DNA of 36,804 bases from a marine gamma proteobacterium HTCC2089 (GTDB lineage Bacteria; Pseudomonadota; Gammaproteobacteria; Pseudomonadales; Azotimanducaceae). Below are positions 33,367-36,804 of this stretch, piece after piece. The notes beneath the pieces were generated by a model. That model did no database searches. It saw only the letters and a list, made by a program, of their open reading frames with translations, and was not told the DNA's origin. Within the stretch, counting starts at the first letter, position 1. The number at the start of each line of letters is the position of its first letter. The stretch is from positions 1 to 36,804 of the forward strand of contig CAJJDH010000119.1 in the NCBI GenBank assembly GCA_905182905.1. The letters are read 5' to 3'. The position numbers were made by a program, and so were the translations under genes.

Positions 33367-33861
33367 ATGAGACTAATATTCACACTGGCACTGCTCAGCT
33401 TTTTCGCCATGAATAGTTATGCCCACGACACAGGTAATTGCGCCCAAGTTGAGTCTGCCCTTGAGCGCCTTGATTGTTACGATGGCCAAGCCAGATTAGC
33501 GGCGAGCCAGACCGCACCTAAACAAGATACAACTGTGCAGTCTAGTCCTCAGTACAACACGGCTCCAACCCAAGAGCAGACCGCGCAAACACCGGCAGTA
33601 GAATCAACTCGCCCCAAGTCAGCATTTTTTTCGCGACCAGATAGAGCGCCTACCAAATATGCAGCAACTATTCAGGAAATTGATAAAAGTAAATCGAAAG
33701 TTGCGGTTACGCTGAGCAATGGTCAAATATGGCAGATTCGAAAAAATCATTTGGTCACTTTCAAAGTCGGCGATAGTGTCGTTGTCAAAGAGGGCTTGGT
33801 TGGCGGCCATACTATGCGCGTAGACGGCGGCGGTGGATTTCGCGTGAAGCAGTTAAAGTGA
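33367..33861 (+). CDS. Secreted protein of unknown function
   Basis: 164 residues. MRLIFTLALLSFFAMNSYA is a signal peptide. The mature N-terminus carries C...RLDCYDGQA, a two-Cys motif seen in several small exported proteins. A Gln/Thr/Pro-rich linker (about 50-90) follows, then a compact C-terminal domain with KYAATIQEIDKSKSKVAVTL and NGQIWQIRKNHLVTFKVGD, which looks like a small beta barrel. I do not recognise a named family. GAGAG precedes the ATG. It is monocistronic behind a terminator. Confidence 0.7.
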   Translation: MRLIFTLALLSFFAMNSYAHDTGNCAQVESALERLDCYDGQARLAASQTAPKQDTTVQSSPQYNTAPTQEQTAQTPAVESTRPKSAFFSRPDRAPTKYAATIQEIDKSKSKVAVTLSNGQIWQIRKNHLVTFKVGDSVVVKEGLVGGHTMRVDGGGGFRVKQLK

Positions 33862-33983
33862 GAGAAGATTTGCTTTCAACTAATGGCAGCAGGTGCCGGA
33901 ATTTGGAGCAAAGATTCGCCAAGTACATTTAAGCTGAAGCGCATAAGAAGTGCTTTAGGAGTGCATAAAGAGGAGTAAGTATT

Positions 33984-35177
33984 ATGTCCGTTGCGACACC
34001 GTTAGCTGGTATTACAGTGTTGGATTTTGGTCAGGTTTATAACGGCCCCTACTGTGGGTTTTTGCTTGCTCAAGCGGGTGCCCGGGTGATTAAAGTTGAA
34101 TCTCCAAGAGGGGAAACTTTGCGCGGTAGAGGCCAAGCTGGGTCGTATAGTTTCCCTTTTACATTGTTAAACAATGGCAAAGAAAGCATTACGTTGAATA
34201 TCAAGAGTCCTGAAGGTCAGCGTATACTTAAAGAATTAGTGCACCATGTTGACGTTATAGTCGAAAACTTCTCCCCAGGCACGTTGGCTGGTTATGGTCT
34301 GGGTAGCGACGTGCTGCGCAAGATCAATCCACGTCTGGTTTATGCCGCAAGTACAGGTTACGGCAGCACGGGTCCTTATCGAGATTACCTGGGCATGGAT
34401 ATTACTCTGCAGGCTATGACCGGCATCATGAGTGTGACCGGTGATGACGATGGCCCGCCGATGAAGGCGGGCGCTGCTTTTTGCGATTTCCTGGGCGGAG
34501 TACACTTGTATTCAGGGATCGTTTCAGCGCTCTATCAGCGTGAACAGAGCGGCGAGGGAGCAACCTTAGATATATCAATGCAGGACTGCGTTTTTCCTAC
34601 ACTTAACACTCAGTTAGGCGTGTTTTTTCAAGCTGGTGAGCAAGGGCCGCGCACGGGTAATAAGCATGCTGGTTTGGCTGTTGCACCCTATAACGTATAT
34701 GCGGCGAAAGACGGGCATGTCGCAATGATCAGTTTCCGTGACGGTCATTGGCGCAAACTTTGTGAGGCAATGGGTCAACCTGAGCTGGCCGAAGATGAGC
34801 GGTACATTACCGCAGGCACGCGGGCCAAGAACATGGCTGCAGTGGATGAGTTGGTAGAAGCTTGGACGTCTACCTTGAGTAAGAAAGAAATTTTTGCGCT
34901 TGCCCAATCATATGGAATGATCTGCGCGCCAGTACAAGACCTGCAAGACGTAGTGAACGACGAGCACCTGCATGAGCGCGGTACCTTGAGCTGGACAGAT
35001 ACTGGGAGTGAGTCGCCAACCTTGGCTTTTCACACGCCATTGAGGTTCAAGGATCAAACACCGCCAACGCTTACTGGTGTTGCAGACTTGGGCGAAAATA
35101 CCGCAGCGGTACTAGAGCAATTTCTGCAGCTGACGCCAGAGCAAGTTGAGCAACTCAGACAAGACAAAGCGCTTTAA
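33984..35177 (+). CDS. Family III CoA-transferase (CaiB/BaiF)
   Basis: A 397-residue transferase that moves CoA from a donor (often succinyl- or acetyl-CoA) to a carboxylic acid. The N-terminal nucleotide-like motif LDFGQVYNGPYCGFLLAQAGA and KVESPRGETLRG are typical. The catalytic aspartate that forms the enzyme-acyl anhydride is D139 in YLGMDITLQAM. GAGGAG precedes the ATG. It could activate an organic acid for the acyl-CoA dehydrogenases in this window. The substrate (bile acid, carnitine, oxalate, 2-methylacyl or other) is not shown. The gene stands alone, followed by a 226-bp spacer. Confidence 0.93.
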   Translation: MSVATPLAGITVLDFGQVYNGPYCGFLLAQAGARVIKVESPRGETLRGRGQAGSYSFPFTLLNNGKESITLNIKSPEGQRILKELVHHVDVIVENFSPGTLAGYGLGSDVLRKINPRLVYAASTGYGSTGPYRDYLGMDITLQAMTGIMSVTGDDDGPPMKAGAAFCDFLGGVHLYSGIVSALYQREQSGEGATLDISMQDCVFPTLNTQLGVFFQAGEQGPRTGNKHAGLAVAPYNVYAAKDGHVAMISFRDGHWRKLCEAMGQPELAEDERYITAGTRAKNMAAVDELVEAWTSTLSKKEIFALAQSYGMICAPVQDLQDVVNDEHLHERGTLSWTDTGSESPTLAFHTPLRFKDQTPPTLTGVADLGENTAAVLEQFLQLTPEQVEQLRQDKAL

Positions 35178-35237
35178 TCGATGTTTCGATAACGGCTGTA
35201 TTAGTCGGATTAAGTTAGTAGATCGCCACTACTCAGG

Positions 35238-35274
35238 TATAGCTGGTTAGTTATAGCTGGTTAGTTATAGCTGG
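35238..35274 (+). repeat. 2.6 tandem copies of a 14-bp unit
   Basis: TATAGCTGGTTAGT is repeated twice and followed by TATAGCTGG, 130 bp before the ribBX start. It may be slippage or a leader structure. The sequence shows no FMN-riboswitch signatures. Confidence 0.8.
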
Positions 35275-35403
35275 CAAGATGCACTCTCAAGTTCACCTCA
35301 AAGAAGGGCTGCAGTCATAAGAATGGCGCAAGTCGCCAATTGTTGGCTTCTTTGCTCATGTGATAAGATCTTCGGCTAATTTTTTGCAAAGTAGCAACCC
35401 GCC

Positions 35404-36498
35404 ATGACAACCAAATTTGATTCCATAGAAGATGCTTTAACCGCCATTCGCCAAGGAGAAATGGTGGTCGTAGTGGATGATGATGACCGAGAAAACGAAG
35501 GCGATCTGATCATGGCGGCCAGCAAAGCTACGGCCAGTGCCGTTGCCTTTATGATCCGTCATACCAGCGGCATTTTGTGTACACCGATTTTGCAAGATCA
35601 AGCCACGCGCTTGCACCTTGACCCCATGGTCGGACGCAATGACGCACCAATGAGTACCGCATTTACGGTTTCAATTGATTATAAAGATGGACTGACTACG
35701 GGTATTTCAGCTGAAGAGCGTGCCGCAACAACCCAAGCACTAACCAATAACAATATTGGTCCTGATGACTTTGTTCGCCCAGGACATATTTTTCCACTGG
35801 TTGCTCGTCAGGGTGGCGTGCTAGTTCGCTCTGGGCATACAGAGGCAGGTACAGATTTAGCTACATTGGCGGGTGAACCGCCGGTAGGATTGCTCGCGGA
35901 ATTAGTGAATGACGACGGCACCGTGCAGCGTATGCCCGAGCTGTTGGCATTTTCTGCGCAGCATAACCTCAAAATCATTACGATTGCCGATCTAATTGCT
36001 TATCGCCAACAACGTGAGCAATTAGTGGAACGTAGCCATGAGTTTTCAGTAAAAACTCACATTGGCGAAGCCAAGGCTTTCGCCTATAGAACTAAATTTG
36101 AAGATGCAGAGCATCTAGCCATTGTGTTTGGTGATATCAGTTCTATGGATTCTGTACCTGTACGCATACATAGAGAAAAGGTGGTTGAAGATATTTTTGG
36201 CACCCAGGGTGGTGGTCACGAAACTAATATCTTAAACGCAGCATTGAATCGTATAGACGCTCTTGAAGGTGGTGTTTTGATTTATTTGCGTACGGGATTT
36301 GTCGGGGTGCCTCACGAAAATTTTGCATCGCAAAGTAAAGAGGAGGAGCGCCGCAGTGAATGGTTGGAAGTAGGCGTTGGAGCGCAAATTCTGCGCGATC
36401 TAAATGTCAGCAAAGTGCGTTTGATCTCTGGTAGGGATGTTGACTACGTAGGCGTTGAAGGGTTTGGTTTGACTCTTGAATCTACAGAGATGCTCTAG
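35404..36498 (+). CDS. ribB: 3,4-dihydroxy-2-butanone-4-phosphate synthase with degenerate GTP cyclohydrolase II domain (RibBX type)
   Basis: 364 residues. The first 200 form an intact DHBP synthase, which turns ribulose 5-phosphate into the four-carbon riboflavin precursor. It has acidic loop D25-D28 with E30/E32, RHTSGILC and [10 protein letters not shown]. The second domain aligns with GTP cyclohydrolase II from about 210, but the zinc motif is lost. Where the enzyme has C-x10-C-x-C, this protein has K259, G270 and H272, and the GTP-binding RQEGRGIG is RTGFVGVP. Only the first activity is expected, as in RibBX proteins of other proteobacteria, where a separate RibA does the other step. The start at 35404 follows a weak ribosome site. 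Confidence 0.92.
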   Translation: MTTKFDSIEDALTAIRQGEMVVVVDDDDRENEGDLIMAASKATASAVAFMIRHTSGILCTPILQDQATRLHLDPMVGRNDAPMSTAFTVSIDYKDGLTTGISAEERAATTQALTNNNIGPDDFVRPGHIFPLVARQGGVLVRSGHTEAGTDLATLAGEPPVGLLAELVNDDGTVQRMPELLAFSAQHNLKIITIADLIAYRQQREQLVERSHEFSVKTHIGEAKAFAYRTKFEDAEHLAIVFGDISSMDSVPVRIHREKVVEDIFGTQGGGHETNILNAALNRIDALEGGVLIYLRTGFVGVPHENFASQSKEEERRSEWLEVGVGAQILRDLNVSKVRLISGRDVDYVGVEGFGLTLESTEML

Positions 36499-36592
36499 CG
36501 CGGAAAAGCCGCGCTCGCGCGGAAAAGTCGCGCTTGCGCGGAAAAACTGAGCTCGCGGGTAACAGTCGCATTTGCGCAGAAGCGACTGCACT
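36498..36592. repeat. Five tandem 19-bp hairpin-forming units
   Basis: Five abutting 19-bp units run from the last base of the ribBX stop to the stop of the convergent gene. The first two (GCGCGGAAAAGCCGCGCTC and its near copy) fold into GCGCGG / CCGCGC hairpins with A-rich loops. Later ones drift, and the last two form a longer CAGTCGC / GCGACTG stem. There are no spacers and no coding capacity. It probably acts as a bidirectional 3' stem-loop barrier. Confidence 0.85.
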
Positions 36593-36804
36593 AGCGTCGA
36601 TATTGAAAAATGGCGCGTTTATTTTCTGTGCCAACATAGACTACCCGTATATCTTCGGTGTGCACCTTGCACACGGAACACTTCAGCTTTGAACGAATCT
36701 GTTTGACTCTAGTTTCCCCTCCAAGTTTTTTGATTAGGGCGCTGATGTCTAGTTGGGTATTACGTTGACAACCCTCACATATAGCGTGCAGGTGAAAGCT
36801 ATCA
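36591..36804 (-). CDS. Zinc-ribbon protein, 3' part (5' end outside window)
   Basis: The complementary strand is open from the window edge to a TAG at 36591-36593, giving about 70 codons. LHAICEGCQR and LKCSVCK provide two CxxC knuckles about 35 residues apart, enough to bind one zinc. Between them is LDISALIKKLGGETRVKQIR, and the tail VVYVGTENKR is strand-like. I recall similar short zinc-ribbon proteins without a function. Its stop overlaps the end of the tandem hairpin array, and it converges on ribBX. Confidence 0.75.
   Translation of the reverse strand, partial: DSFHLHAICEGCQRNTQLDISALIKKLGGETRVKQIRSKLKCSVCKVHTEDIRVVYVGTENKRAIFQYRR

Noticed and set aside
35178..35403. An FMN riboswitch before ribB
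   Set aside because: The conserved RFN-element blocks are absent. The only structure is a 14-bp tandem repeat.
36498..36592. A CRISPR array
   Set aside because: The 19-bp units abut directly, without unique spacers, and no cas gene is present.

Overview
The window looks like chromosomal DNA of a free-living, aerobic gammaproteobacterium, probably marine and near the Cellvibrionales/Halieaceae/Spongiibacteraceae. This is an inference from gene content: a long (about 533 aa) isocitrate lyase of the Pseudomonas type, a GlnRS, a RibB with a degenerate second domain, an SO_0444-type metal permease behind a ZntR-like regulator, a large TonB-dependent receptor, and many acyl-CoA genes. Coding density is high. 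I see no transposase, integrase, phage block or CRISPR array.

Layout. Positions 1-1883 (+) hold the end of one acyl-CoA dehydrogenase, a second short acyl-CoA dehydrogenase starting 1 bp later, and a VOC metalloprotein. Positions 2049-4700 (-) hold a thiamine-diphosphate enzyme and a zinc-free enone/alkenal reductase, probably one operon. A 490-bp spacer with a strong 28-bp palindrome separates this operon from a small divergent HTH regulator (5195-5497). Isocitrate lyase and a 2-oxopent-4-enoate hydratase-like protein follow on (-). From 8703 to 16411 are TesB, a secreted or anchored transglutaminase-like protein (-), glnS, an HMG-CoA lyase-type enzyme, a DUF1272 zinc protein overlapping a POT peptide transporter, and a GNAT enzyme. 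From 16450 to 21819 (-) are a GPH-type MFS carrier, a YheT-like hydrolase, a TraB/GumN protein, a CinA-type MoCF protein and a crotonase. Then come an acyl-CoA dehydrogenase (+), a small secreted protein, a Fe-S-type UDG, a CitE/HpcH lyase and an alpha/beta hydrolase (all -), a D-aminoacylase-like amidohydrolase (+) and tRNA-Arg(TCG). The right end holds the metal-efflux permease with its MerR regulator (-), a TonB receptor, a small secreted protein, a CaiB/BaiF CoA-transferase, RibBX, a 19-bp tandem hairpin array and the end of a zinc-ribbon gene (-).

Together the genes describe a heterotroph that imports large or scarce substrates (TonB receptor, peptide and GPH carriers), activates and beta-oxidises unusual acyl chains (three dehydrogenases, crotonase, CoA-transferase, HMG-CoA-lyase-type and CitE-type lyases, thioesterase), and assimilates the acetyl-CoA through the glyoxylate shunt. 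No single pathway can be fixed from the sequence.

I did not find a clearly new multi-gene system. The items most worth a second look are the palindrome between the HTH gene and the thiamine-enzyme operon, the crotonase lacking both classical glutamates, the hairpin array exactly filling a convergent gap, and a MerR promoter that appears to start its transcript at the AUG.
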